64,000 nucleotides of DNA, from the NCBI RefSeq assembly GCF_017591425.1, contig NW_024466599.1:74194501-74258500 (forward strand). Direction: 5' to 3'. This document shows, in pieces, positions 35,375 through 46,030 of the stretch; positions within the stretch are counted from its first letter, which is position 1, and each line of letters begins with the position of its first letter. The notes beneath the pieces are model-generated. The model did no database searches, had not been told where the DNA came from, and saw nothing but the letters and a program-made list of their open reading frames with translations. The position numbers and the translations under genes were made by a program. This stretch comes from Ochotona curzoniae (lineage: Eukaryota > Chordata > Mammalia > Lagomorpha > Ochotonidae).

Positions 35375-35840
35375 AAATCAGTCATCGCTGCACAGTTTCT
35401 CAACGGTAGATTCATGGGGAAGATCTGAGGATGCTCTTTCTGTTCAGCCACACTGGTTTTCATCCCGTAAGTCTTGAAAAAAGCAATTGATGAGTCACTT
35501 CATGAAAACTAAACTGCATGGTATTGACAAGATGATGACTCCTGTTCCAACTTCCCAGCAAAGGGGAGTACAGAGAAAACGTGACCAACAGGAAACTCCG
35601 CAAATGTGCAGAGGAACCTCGATTTGTACAAGGTGAACATGCCCAATTTCCCGTGACAGATTTCTCCTATCACATGGGATGTGTGACTCATGAGATGTAA
35701 CTCCACTCTGATCCTTTTCTACTTAAAAATGTAAGTAAATCCTTGACTGGCTGTCCCTGTCATTGTGCTGCTATAAATGGTGTTTGTCCAGCAGTAGACA
35801 GACCAATGGGACATACACCATTCCACAGCAAGTTGATCTA
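35375..35840. other. No gene or repeat recognised
   Basis: Unique DNA. Confidence 0.5.
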
Positions 35841-35843
35841 GAG

Positions 35844-36425
35844 TAGTGATTCTCAACCAGTTCATTTCTACCCCTAAGAGACATGTGACAATGCCTACAG
35901 ACCATTTTTTTAAAATAATAATTGGTAGGGCCCGGTGCGGTGGCGCGGTGGCACGGTGGCGCGGTGGTGCAGTGGTTAAGGTCCTCGCCTTGAACGCCCG
36001 GGATCCCATATGGGCACCAGTTCTAATCCCGGCAGCCCCGCTTCCCATCCAGCTCCCTGCCTGTGGCCCGGGAAAGCAGTCGAGGACGGCCCAAAGCTTT
36101 GGGACCCTGCACCTGCGTGGGAGACCCAGAAGAGGCTCTTGGCTTCGGATCGGCATAGTACCGGCCTGTTGCGCTCGCTTGGGGAGTGAATCGTTGGACG
36201 GAAGATCTTCCTCTCTGTCTCTCCTCTCTGTATATCCGCCTTTCCAATAAAAAAAAATATTAAAAATAAATCTTTAAAAAAAATAATGATTGGTAGCAAG
36301 GGAAGCTATGCACATATCTGCTGCCTGGAGACCAGAGGTTTGGCTCAATATCTTATGACTGGCACATTGGGCACGTGCCAAAACAGATGTCAAGAATGCC
36401 ACATTTAAGACATGCGGAACCCAAG
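35844..36425 (+). repeat. MER20-like hAT transposon split by a SINE
   Basis: The left part (35844-35928) has the terminal-like 'tagtgattctcaaccag', then 'gacatgtgacaatgcctacag'. The right part (36297-36425) continues with 'gctgcctggagaccagagg' and 'ttatgactggcacattgg'. Together they follow MER20 (hAT-Charlie type) order. The break is exactly at the target duplication of the young SINE at 35929-36279. Confidence 0.6.
35929..36279 (+). mobile_element. Young C-type SINE with multiplied head
   Basis: Full length and close to consensus. A 17-bp target duplication, AAAATAATRATTGGTAG, lies at 35912-35928 and 36280-36296 (one mismatch). The 5' head, normally one GCGGTGGCGC unit, is expanded into about four near-identical CGGTGGC/TGGCRCGG units at about 35934-35972. 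The A-tail region is interrupted by 'aatattaaaaataaatc'. Confidence 0.95.
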
Positions 36426-37945
36426 TGACCAGGAGAGTTACTGGTGCTGCATTTCTCAGGTGCCAACGGTCAGCAAGCCCATCGCTTGGATGGCGAGAGA
36501 CGGAGCATTGCGAACGCCTCACCAGTGGGGAGCCCCCTGAGGCACGGGCTGTTCCGTACAGAGCAGTGCAGCTGGGTGAAGATTTGCCTGCAGCGCAAGT
36601 CCCTTTTGTCGCTCTCTATTTATCATCATCATCATTACTTTTTTACTTTGGTTAGCAGATGTTTCTTTAGCGCTCTGACGTCCTTTTTAATTTGCACATT
36701 TATTAATTTGCCTGACGGCAAGTGGAGTCCTTACCTGCTCAACAGTGCCTGTTCCTTGGGGCTCATGGGTGGCACGCAAACAGTTGTCCTGGCTTACCAT
36801 CCCTCACCAGGAAGTGGTTTTAACCTATAGCATCTTTAAACGGGATCATTTGATGGCCAGTGCAATTTTGGCTCTCACACTGTGGAAGCGAAAGGAACTG
36901 ATTGCTCAGGAGTCCATTTGCTCGACCAGTCTAGGGGGAATTGTTTGGATTCTAGCATGTACCCTCACGACATCCCATTTATAGCTGTGACAAAGAAGTA
37001 AGCAATTAATCAGACATCCCTCCTAACAATGCTGACCTGCCAGCATTCAAATGCTTTAATTAAAATCGCAGCACAGTATATGCCAAGGGTAGCAGCCTAA
37101 CAGTGTCTCCACCAGGCAGGAAGTGGTTTTCCTCCTTGTCCCTGAAGCAACCACAGTTTCCCTATGTCCCTGACTCAGGACCTTTAATGAGGGGGAAGGG
37201 ATCTCCAGGGGCAGGTTGCAGAGGCACCTGCTCACCTCCCAGAGTAGATTCTATCCCTATAACACTTCAGCATGCAGGATGCACTCAACATAAATTTTCC
37301 TCTGTCATTTATTCTCTTTTCTTCTTTTATTTGAAACGAGCACAGATGAGGACAAGCCTTCTCCCACCCCATGTTGTAAGTTTGAAATCTCCTCTACTGC
37401 CTCAAAAAATAAAATGTCAGTGCAACTTGGAGATGTAAAAAATGTTAAATATCAGTAAGCACAGAAAAGGCTGGAGTGCTTTTTTCCCTTCCGGTGTGAA
37501 CTCACCCTTGTGACAGGTTTTACCCTCCTGGTATTCATGCCTGCTCTCTAATTGTTCCTCCTTTTGGGATGGAGTCTGGGAAGAGCAGGATTTTAAAACC
37601 AGTAAGGAGGCATTGCATCCATAGAATTAGAAGCTTTGGGGGAAGTTTGGAAAGCTTGTCACCCGCCCAATTTTTATTACACTTACACTTTTTTTCTTCC
37701 AGGTCGGTGTATAATTTCATCAAAGCATGTCAGCATTCTTTGAAATACACACCAAAAGCAGTACGCTCCTCTGAGTTACAGCAGTGCCATCTTTCACACT
37801 TGCCTCCATTGTCAAGCTCGGATTGTTAGTATGGGCATGGACGTTACTTTGCAGCATAAGTCAGTTAACGTAGAAGGTCCCTAAGCCCTCGTGTCCCCAG
37901 CTAAGGTCATCACCTTGAGTCTTAGGTGTTCTCTCTACTTTTCTT
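36426..37945. other. No gene; possible conserved noncoding stretch
   Basis: A GC-richer patch (36440-36600) holds short overlapping frames but no domain. At about 36985-37085 a repeat-free block contains homeodomain-like cores ('gcaattaatcag', 'ctttaattaaaat') and an octamer-like 'attcaaatg'. Enhancer-like conservation is possible but unproven. Confidence 0.35.
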
Positions 37946-37949
37946 TCCT

Positions 37950-38090
37950 GTTAAGATTTACTTCATTTTTATTTAAAAGGCAGAACTACACAAGGAAGGG
38001 GAGCTCAAATTGACAAGCAGTTGAAGGATATTGATGGCACAGGCAGGGAATTCACCTGCCACAACATGGCACCCAATCCCATTTCCTTCT
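37950..38090 (-). repeat. C-type SINE fragment
   Basis: An antisense tail ('gatttacttcatttttattt', 'aaaggcagaactacac') is followed by poorly matching sequence. Internal deletion or truncation is likely. Confidence 0.4.
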
Positions 38091-38099
38091 GTTTCTAGC

Positions 38100-38564
38100 T
38101 GCAATCCCATTGCACTTCCTTTACCCAAAATCTCATTCTAATATATTCCACTAGAGCTGTCAACTCCCAGTGTCCTTATTGGTCTCCCCTCTCCCCAAAA
38201 TTCCCAGCTGATGGCAACACCACTAATGCCCTTTCCCAGGAATCCAGACCTGTCGTGTCTTCATTCAAGGTTTTCTCAAGGCTTTCCCCTGCTCCCCTCA
38301 GAACTGTCGCCCTTTGCAGATCTTTCTTGCCGCATGTGGGTCCCAAATGGACCTGATGGAGAGTTGCCTACTCCCCTCATGCCCTGGGAAGGAACAGCCC
38401 TGTCTGCACCTGCTGCTCTGGGTCGTGCTTCGGCGTCCGGAAGGGAAGCCTCCTGCCTCGCTCTGTTTATCCATCCTTCCCCAGGGCACTGTGTGTGTGG
38501 CGAGCTCCTCCACTCAGCAACTCCTGGGCCCTCTCAGTTTCATATCCTGCCCTCTTTCAAGTTT

Positions 38565-38565
<1 letters not shown>
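38100..38565. other. No gene recognised
   Basis: CT-rich, moderately GC-rich unique DNA. Two long frames here continue into the TG microsatellite and are not considered coding. Confidence 0.45.

Positions 38566-38566
<1 letters not shown>

Positions 38567-38617
<51 letters not shown>
38567..38617. repeat. (TG)25 microsatellite
   Basis: About 51 bp of uninterrupted TG, likely polymorphic. Confidence 0.95.
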
Positions 38618-38619
<2 letters not shown>

Positions 38620-39124
38620 ATTTTTTGTTCTTTGAAGGACATTGATACTTCCCAAAATGGTTTTCAAGTTGGAAATATGAAACTAAGAATTTTCCTTCAC
38701 TTCCCTCCCCCTCTCACTTCCTCCCCTCTGAACTTGCTAAAATAATCTCTCTCACGCTTTCTCCTTCTCTCCCACACGTTTTCTCTCACAACACTGGAGC
38801 ATGTAGTTCTTGCCAGTCCCTTAGATTCACAATGACAATTGTCTTCATCATGTTGTCGTGTTTAGCATTTAAGACAGTGAGCCATCTCAACAAACAGGAG
38901 ATGAGTCCAGTTGGCCAAATATAATTTAGCTATTTGCAAACAGGAATAACGAGTGTTACAAAACTGCTTAACACAGAGATACAATTAACCTACCCACTGT
39001 CTTCTCGCTTGCCTCATTCTCAGCACTATTGCCTTCAAAACTTTCTTTAGTTTAATTATCTACTAAAAGGTGAGATAGTGTCCTTGAGAGAAATAGAACC
39101 AAAAGGATGTGTATACACAAACAT
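38618..39124. other. No gene or repeat recognised
   Basis: Unique DNA. Confidence 0.5.
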
Positions 39125-39133
39125 AGGCAGATG

Positions 39134-39455
39134 AATTTTTGTAAAGATTTAATTTTATTTTTATTGGAAAGTCAGATACAAAGAGAAGAGGAGAGACAGA
39201 CAATAAGATCCTTTGTCCACTGATTCACTCCCCGAGTAGCCACAACAGCCAGAGCTGAGCCAATCTGAAGCCAGGAGCCTCTTCCGGATCTCCCGCATGA
39301 GTTCAGGATTCCAAGGCTTTGGGCTGTCCTTGAGTGCTTTTCCAGGCTGCAAGCAGGAAGCTGGATGGGAAGTGGGGCTGCCGGGATATGAACAGCAGCC
39401 AAATGGGATCCCAGAGTGTGCAAGGCAAGGATTTAAGCCACTGAACTACCACGTC
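39134..39455 (-). mobile_element. C-type SINE with target-site duplication
   Basis: Antisense tail at left ('aagatttaattttattttta'), head at right ('ccactgaactaccacgtc'). The flanking AGGCAGATG (39125-39133 and 39456-39464, followed by a similar AATT) is the likely target duplication. Confidence 0.9.
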
Positions 39456-39464
39456 AGGCAGATG

Positions 39465-39876
39465 TAATTGAAGCAGTCAACTCTTGGATTGTACCATCTT
39501 CCTGATTCCACAGCAAGGATAGGCTGGCAGACTGAATACCCAGGCAAGAGTTCTGCTCTCCGGTACAAAGGCCATCAAGCCAGCATGATGCTTTTTTTTG
39601 CTGGTAGAGGTCAGTGTGTTTATTCAAGGCTTCATCCGATTGGATGAGACCAGTCCAAACAGTGGAGAGCAGAAGACTGCATTCAAGTCCACCAACTCAG
39701 ATGTTATATTCTGAAAAGCACAGAAACCTTAAGGATAGTATTTTACCAAATACCTGGGGACCATGACTCAGCAATAGTGACTTAGAAAATTAACTGCATA
39801 GCAGGGAACACCAGTCCTTTTAATAAAACACTCAATGGAATTCATATCTCTCCTAGGCATTTGCTTAAATTAGTAA
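39465..39876. other. No gene or repeat recognised
   Basis: Unique DNA. Confidence 0.5.
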
Positions 39877-39890
39877 AGAGATAAGATGGG

Positions 39891-40221
39891 GGCCCGGCAC
39901 GGTGGCGCAAGTGGTTAAGGTCCTCGCCTTGAACGCCAGTGATCCCATATGGGCACCGATTCTAATCCCGGCAGCCCCACTTCCCATCCAGCTCCCTACT
40001 TGTGGCCCGGGAAAGCAGTCGAGGACAGCCCAAAGCTTTGGGACCCTGCACCCACGTGGGAGACCCGGAAGAGGCTCCTGGCTTTGGATCGGCATAGCAT
40101 CGGTCATTGCGCTCACTTGGAGAGTGAATCATCAGACGGAAGATCTTCCTCTCTGTCTCTCCTCTCTGTATATCCACCTTTCAAATAAAAATAAAAATAA
40201 AATAAATCTTTAAAAAAAGAG
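39891..40221 (+). mobile_element. Young C-type SINE with target-site duplication
   Basis: Close to consensus: 'ggcccggcacggtggcgcaa' head, 'gattctaatcccggcagcc' B-box region, CT-rich end and A tail. Flank AGAGATWAGAYGGG at 39877-39890 and 40222-40235 (two mismatches). Confidence 0.93.
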
Positions 40222-40235
40222 AGAGATTAGACGGG

Positions 40236-40620
40236 GTGCTCCAGGAGTTGTCCAACGTTAGTACTTCACTTTCTGTGGTTTCATGCACATATGATCAACC
40301 ATAATATTAAAATATTTAAAGCAAAATTCCAGAGAGAAGCAATTCGTAAGTTCTGAATGGTGTGGCATTCTGAGCAGCATGACAAAATCCCTCACCATGT
40401 TACTCCATCCCACCCAGAACATGAATCGTACTTACCAATGGCTGTGACTTCAGAGCAATGCAGAGGAGGCATGAGGATGGAAAACACAGAAAGAATAACT
40501 CTTGTGTTGGGTGGCAATGATGCAGAACATGCTGGAAAATCTCCTGGATCGATAGATTCAGTACTACCCATAGCTTTAAGTGGCCACGGGGAGTCATTCC
40601 TCATGGATAAAGTACATACT
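40236..40620. other. No gene or repeat recognised
   Basis: Unique DNA. A frame of about 166 codons (40357-40857) runs through it into a MIR-like relic, so it is not coding. Confidence 0.45.
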
Positions 40621-40624
40621 AGCC

Positions 40625-40760
40625 AATTTACTGGACACCTGCTAAACATCAGATGCTCAGCATTCACTTGCTCACTCAATCCTTACACCAAATCACAAAA
40701 TAGATGCCATTATCAAAATTGTTTATATGACAAACTACATGTAGAAAAGCATTTAGAAGT
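40625..40760 (-). repeat. Possible MIR fragment
   Basis: 'actggacacctgctaaacatc', 'cactcaatccttacacc' and 'tagatgccattatcaaa' follow the antisense 3' half of MIR. Confidence 0.4.
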
Positions 40761-40764
40761 ATTA

Positions 40765-41350
40765 CTATTGTCCTCACACTTTGAGGAACAAAATGATTTG
40801 AGCTTTTCATTAAAGTCTTTGCCATCATTAGAAAAACCATTTTTCTGCATTGTCTGAATCACTTTGGCTGGGCACTTGACTTCAAGTTGCCTGATTTCTT
40901 CAAACAATTCCAAACCACAGGATATTAGGGCAAGCACTCATCGTATCCATCCGGTACAGGCTCGCAAAACTTAGTGCTTCCCAAATACAAATGAAAGTTC
41001 CTATGCCTCTGAGTCACACAAAGTCTTGCTTCTTATTCACAGGCCTCCATTAGAACCAACGCCAGAACTGACTGGAGTCATTTCAAGCTATGAACATTTC
41101 CAAGGTGACTCTTTGCTGGAGAATAAAAGTGATTGAGAGGACACATAGTAGGAAATGAAACAAACCAAATGGCAAGACTGAGTACCTGTGAGAGAGGGGT
41201 CGTATGATGGACAAAGTTGAAAATCCCTCGGGTTGTCTGTCCGCCTTTGAAAAGCCTCCCTGCCCCTACCACATGCAAGATTGACAGCCTCCTTCTTGAA
41301 CAGACTGCACAGCCTATGTTGGGACTTCTTACCCTGCGTTCATTCTGCAA
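40765..41350. other. No gene or repeat recognised
   Basis: Unique DNA. Confidence 0.45.
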
Positions 41351-41354
41351 GAAT

Positions 41355-41440
41355 TTCTTCAATCTTTCTATGATCTTCCTCTCGCAGTCTCTCCCCTTTG
41401 TAAATATTTATCAAATTAAAATAAATAAATCTTAAAAAAA
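41355..41440 (+). repeat. 3' end of a C-type SINE
   Basis: 'tatgatcttcctctcgcagtc' followed by 'ttaaaataaataaatctt' and an A tail is the SINE terminus. Upstream body sequence is too diverged to place. Confidence 0.55.
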
Positions 41441-41614
41441 CAAAACCCTTTCCTGACTATGGTATACTTTTCTCTTTGTTGACCATGAGGAGTACTGAGA
41501 AATTTATCTTTAAATGGGCTTAGTGTCTTCAGCCAAGGAGCATGGGATGGGAGCAGAGTACATTCACCTAGATAAGAGTAGATTCAACCTCTAGAAGATA
41601 CTTGGGTTTCTTGT

Positions 41615-41930
41615 CAAGGTTTATTTATTTATTTGGAAAGCATAGGGACAGAAGGGTGGCAGAAGGGAAGCAGAGATAGAGAGAGAATAAGAGGTTGATC
41701 TTACAGCCATTGAATCATTACCCAAAAGGCCACAACATCTAAGGCCAGGCTAAAGACAGGAGTCAAAAACCCATCTGATCTCTCACTTGAGTGGCAGGGA
41801 CCCAACTATTTGAGCATCATCTTTGGATTTTCAAGAGCATTGGGAGCTAGGACTTGTATCAGTATGGGAAGTCCAACACAGCCAATCAATGGTTCAACTT
41901 GATAAGCCACAACAGTAACACCAGATATTT
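41615..41930 (-). repeat. Old C-type SINE
   Basis: The antisense tail ('aaggtttatttatttatttgg', 'agagatagagagagaataag') leads through degraded blocks to a head remnant near 'gataagccacaacagtaacac'. Confidence 0.6.
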
Positions 41931-41934
41931 TTTT

Positions 41935-42230
41935 AACTAATAAAAGGATCTTAAGGTCTACAGAGAAGGAAACAACGCAAAGCCCAAGTTTAGAAGCCTA
42001 GCTTCCCTAACGTGAAGAAACCACTGACTTGGTGTGATGCCTGACACCAGTTACATCTGCTTCTGAGACCATGTCCTGATAGGCCAAAGGGTGCTAATTA
42101 CAGCCATGTTCATAGTTTTCTATTTGCTGAGGACTGAAATTCGCTGCACAGGACTGGAGTGCAGCACACCACATCAAACTGAGTGCCAAGCAACAGGCTT
42201 CCATGTCTCTCAATTGTGCTGCATCATGAT
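41935..42230. other. No gene or repeat recognised
   Basis: Unique DNA. Confidence 0.5.
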
Positions 42231-42234
42231 TTGA

Positions 42235-42545
42235 ACATTAGGCTTGGTGCCGAATGCCTCCCAAAGGTAGTTGTAGTAAGGATTTGGTTCCCAAAGTCCT
42301 ATGTTAATGGTATCAAGGAGGTGCAAACTTCATCCACTATGGTACTTACAGGCAGGGCCTACGGGAGGGGAGTGGATTGCACTGTGTCATGGGATGGAGC
42401 CCTTCGTTGAACACTGATGACTTGTAAGAGACCGCACAGACACAGGCATGGATCTCTTACGTCATGTGATGCTCTGTGCCACTTTGAGACTGCCAGCTAC
42501 AACAGCATCACCAGAGAATGAGGAACCCAAAGATCCACTCAGTCA
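42235..42545 (+). repeat. Possible MaLR-type LTR relic
   Basis: 'gatttggttcccaaagtcc', 'gcagggcctacgggagg' and 'gtcatgggatggagccc' are in MaLR-like LTR order. Low similarity. Confidence 0.35.
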
Positions 42546-43875
42546 TTCACTTTGAAACTCCAACAGTGAACTACATATAACATTCCTTCATAAGTAACTA
42601 TAAAAGTAGCCTGATGGAAGTGTTTTTGCTGTAGTAAGCAAAAACTGCCACCTGTGCACAGCGTCCTCAGCTCAGCTCATGTAGGACTGTTTGATGAACT
42701 TTGGTAGGCATGGGTCCAACAAAGAAGTTGAATCTCTCTCCCAGCCACTCATCCTGGACTTTTCTGTGACTACTGCAGAACAGCCTCTGGACACATACTT
42801 ACAAATTTCTACTTAGATCACATTTCTTAACTTCCTCTAGGCCCAGGCGAGTCGTGTGGTCAAAACTTGAAGCTATGTAAGACAGCTTGATCTCTGATTC
42901 TGAATCGCACAGCAAAGGCTTCTTGGCCATTTTAAAAACACACCGATTGTTCAGCGTAAGGGTTAGTGAAAGACAGGTCCATGTGTCTCCACCGATAACT
43001 GTCTCAGTGAAAGACAGATTTGTGCTTCTCCCTCAACAGATCTTGACTCTCCCTACTGCAGTAGTTTCCCAATGCCAGGAAGGTATTCATATCCCAGTCT
43101 CCTTCATCTGCAGAGTATCAGACCTTGCGCTGCACCCTAAGAACAAAAGTGACCACGGTGCCATTGTGATCCTCAACTTTCAGCTTGCAGAAAGTATGAC
43201 TTACCCATGGTTACTGATTAACAGGGAGAGCAGCATTGCAAGGTGAGCAATTTGAATCTGGAGCCTATCACAGCCAACGTGACAACCTCTGCAGCCAGTT
43301 ACACCCCACAGGTCAAGCTAAATCTCACAAACGTCTCCCCGCCTGAGAGTCTACTGGCAGGGCAAGGGTAGTGAGTTTCAGGCCCTGGAATTTGGAGCTG
43401 CTGCAGACACACAGAGCTGCCAGGAGCAGAAGGTAAAGCCAGCTCCTCTCCCACCACTGGGCATCATGGCCAGATGAGGCAATTCAGTAAGCTGGAAGTT
43501 TCTTCTCTTCTGACACGCCCAGTAAGCCCGAGAGCTCAAAGAGGCAGCTAATGGATGTGAGTTGAACACAAAATTATGTCAATTTTGTGTCAGAAAAAAA
43601 AAAAAGAGCCAAATCTGAGTAAAAGTGGTGACAGCACATTTTATTCAGGACTATTGCAACAGGAGGGCCTCAGGATAGAATTGGGCTCCATTCCAAGTAC
43701 AGTGGGGACGAATGGAGATTTACAGCCAGGAAGCAGAGTCAGTGAGATGAAATGACTAAGACACCAAGACGGGCAGGAATCCGTGCACACCACAGACTTA
43801 TCGAGGACCAAGAAGGGGCACTGAGTGATTTAATAAACTGTTGAGAGGGAACAGGTATCAAGAATGGTATATTCC
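42546..43875. other. No gene recognised
   Basis: Unique DNA with an open frame of about 119 codons (42887-43246) lacking domains, and an A-run near 43591-43604. Confidence 0.45.
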
Positions 43876-43879
43876 TTTT

Positions 43880-44400
43880 TACAAAAAGATACCTTTATTT
43901 ATTTAAAAGGCAGAGTTACAGAGAGCAGAAAGGATTAGGAATCAAGTGTTAGATAGGATCCAGCACAATGGCCCAGTGGTTAAATCCTCACCTTGCCCAT
44001 AACAGGGTCTTATATTGGTGCCAATTTGTGTTCTGACTGCTCCGCTTCCCATCCAGCTCCCTGCCTGTCACCAGGGAAAACAGTGAACAATGACCTAAAG
44101 CCTTGGGACCCTGCACCCGCAGGAGAGACCCAGAAGAGGCTCCTGGCTCCTAGCTTCGGATCAGCTCAGCTCTGGCCATTACAGCTACTTGGGGAGTGAA
44201 CCACCAGCCAGAAGACCATTCTCTCTGTCTTTTCTCTCTCTCTCTCTCTCTGTAAATCTTTCATTAAAAAAAAAAAAGTTGAATAAAGACAGAGAGATCT
44301 CTCATCTGTTGGTTCATTCCCCAAATGACTACAACAGCCACAGCTGGGTCAGAAACCAAAGCCAGGAACCTGCAACTCCATGGGATAAATGAACAGACCT
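43880..44400 (-). repeat. Old C-type SINE split by a younger SINE
   Basis: The left part (43880-43945) is an antisense tail ('tttatttatttaaaaggcag', 'gttacagagagcagaaagg'). The right part (44285-44400) resumes with 'gacagagagatctctcatc' and the antisense middle block. The two fit as one minus-strand copy broken by the plus-strand SINE between them. Confidence 0.6.
43950..44277 (+). mobile_element. C-type SINE nested in an older SINE
   Basis: Runs from the 'ggatccagcacaatggccca' head to a CT dinucleotide-expanded end (44236-44254) and an A tail. It sits inside a minus-strand SINE and is therefore the later insertion. Confidence 0.8.
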
Positions 44401-44519
44401 ACAACTAGCTCTGACTTCTGACACCCAAGAAAGTGGGCAAGGCCGTGGAAGCCCGCACGCAGCATGATGCTACTTGGATAAGGGTCCTTCAAGAGAAGGT
44501 TGCATCATGAGATAGGACC

Positions 44520-44900
44520 CTCATGCTATGATTTGAGCACAATTTTGCTCCCAGACTCACACAGAAACTGTAACTCAATGCTCCTTGTGAGAGTAGAGAT
44601 GCTTGCATCCTGTATCTAGGACATGGGCATGATGAGAAAGCCTTCGGTTTTTAGGGGCGTGCTTTCAGGAGGAAGTTGTTGCTGGGCATTGGTTCCCGAA
44701 ACCCAGACTCTCCACCTTCTTTCTTGCTTACCGTGTAATCCTTTCTGTGCAAGTGCTTCATCTGCTACCCTCATATAAAAAAATTGTGCCAACCTTGGAC
44801 CTGAACCTCCCAAACTGTGAGCTAACAAATCCTTCGTTTCCTTCTCAAGCAGCTGCCATCAGGTACCTTGTTGTGCTAACACAAACCTGACTCCTCCACT
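44520..44900 (+). repeat. MaLR-type solo LTR relic
   Basis: 'gctatgatttgagcacaattttg' marks the start zone. 'gaacctcccaaactgtgagc' and 'taccttgttgtgctaacac' mark the end, as in MaLR-like LTRs. Internal retroviral sequence is absent. Confidence 0.55.
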
Positions 44901-45074
44901 TCATCCATGGGGTTTTCTAAGAAAGGAACCCGAGAGCAACCTTCCTATTTCCACCACATAAAGACACCATAAGAAGGTGATTGTCCATAAGCCAGGAAAC
45001 AGGTGCTCACCAGGAACTGCATCGCCCGAACATTTTAACATTTTTTTTAATGTAATGTAAAGAATTGATATCAT

Positions 45075-45205
45075 GGGCCCGGCGCGGTGGCGCAAGTGGT
45101 TAAGGTCCTCGCCTTACACGCCCGGGGTTCCCATATGGGCGTCGGTTCTATCCCAGCAGCCCCGCTTCCCATCTAGCTCCCTGCCTGTGGCCCGGGAAAG
45201 CAGAG
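45075..45205 (+). mobile_element. 3'-truncated young C-type SINE head
   Basis: Very close to consensus ('ggcccggcgcggtggcgcaa'), with B-box-like 'cggttctatcccagcagcc'. It stops abruptly after 'gggaaagcag'. SINEs are normally 5'- not 3'-truncated, which makes this copy unusual. Confidence 0.85.
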
Positions 45206-45381
45206 CCCACAGAGCCCACAGCAGTGCAGGGAGAGGGTGGCAGTGAGGGCTGGAAAGGTGATTTTTGAGCTGCCAGAGTTCGGGACCTCCCCTGGCCTTT
45301 CAGATTTGGCTTTGCACAGTGCATAGACTGATTTTTTTTTTTTTAATTTAATTGTAGTTCTAAAAATTCGGTAAAACTTGG

Positions 45382-45718
45382 GCCCGGCAGCGTGGCCTAG
45401 TGACTAAAGTCCTCACCTTGAACACGCTGGGATCACATGTGGGCACTTGTTCTAGTCCTGGCGGCCCCACTTCCCATCCAGCTCCCTGCCTGTGGCCTGG
45501 GAAATCAGTTTGAGGACGGCCCAAAGCCTTGGGACCCTGCACCTGCGTGGGAGACCAGGAAGAGTCTCCTGGCTTTGGATCGGCATATCATCGGCCGTTG
45601 CGCTCACTTGGGGAGTGAATCATCGGACGGAAGATCTTCCTCTCTGTCTCTCCTCTCTGTATATCCACCTTTCCAATAAAAAATAATAAAAATGATTCTT
45701 CAAAATAATAAAAAAAAT
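45382..45718 (+). mobile_element. C-type SINE, 3' part of the composite
   Basis: Full length from 'gggcccggcagcgtggccta' to 'tttccaataaaaaataat' and an A-rich tail that abuts the right target duplication. The head differs from the truncated copy upstream, so the two are not simple tandem duplicates. Confidence 0.88.
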
Positions 45719-45879
45719 GAATTGATATCAAAGATAATTTCAAGAAGGTGTAAGGTCGGCAGGTCAGGTGGGCACCAGAACAAACAAAATGAAGTACCCT
45801 TTTGTAGAAAGGAAAATAACGATAACGTTACTGTCTTTTGCATGGTTAAGAATGTTACACTAACGCCTCCACAGGGCTT

Positions 45880-46030
45880 TCTGTGTTCCAGAAGCTGTTC
45901 CAAGTGTTTCACTTACTACATCCTCAGAGTCTTCACACCTGCCTGATGGGGGCGCTGGAATCATCACCCTCACTTAATAGGAGGGAAGACTGGGGCAGCA
46001 CAGTCCAGCACAGCTAAGAACACCAGGACT
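45880..46030 (-). repeat. Probable MIR fragment
   Basis: 'gttccaagtgtttcacttac', 'ctcagagtcttcacacc', 'ataggagggaagactgg' follow the antisense 3' half of MIR. Confidence 0.5.

Larger units (their letters stand above)
45062..45730 (+). mobile_element. Composite SINE unit inside one target duplication
   Basis: A 12-bp perfect repeat GAATTGATATCA (45062-45073 and 45719-45730) encloses about 645 bp. Inside are a young C-SINE head truncated at 'cgggaaagcag' (45075-45205), about 175 bp of non-SINE DNA with a T14-like run (to about 45381), and a full C-SINE (45382-45718) with its own tail. A single insertion of a chimeric or read-through RNA is the simplest reading. Insertion plus later rearrangement is an alternative. 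Confidence 0.7.

Noticed and set aside
35929..36279. Functional tRNA gene at a C-SINE head
   Set aside because: The heads keep promoter-box-like motifs but no complete cloverleaf, and the same unit repeats throughout the window as a SINE.
36440..36620. GC-richer patch as a CpG island promoter or exon
   Set aside because: Too short, CpG content only modest, and no initiator, splice or coding pattern recognised.
38211..38745. Two overlapping frames of about 144 codons
   Set aside because: Their ends are Cys-Val repeats translated from the TG microsatellite; the rest shows no domain.
40357..40857. Open frame of about 166 codons on plus
   Set aside because: Runs from unique DNA straight into a MIR-like relic; no domain and no splice context.
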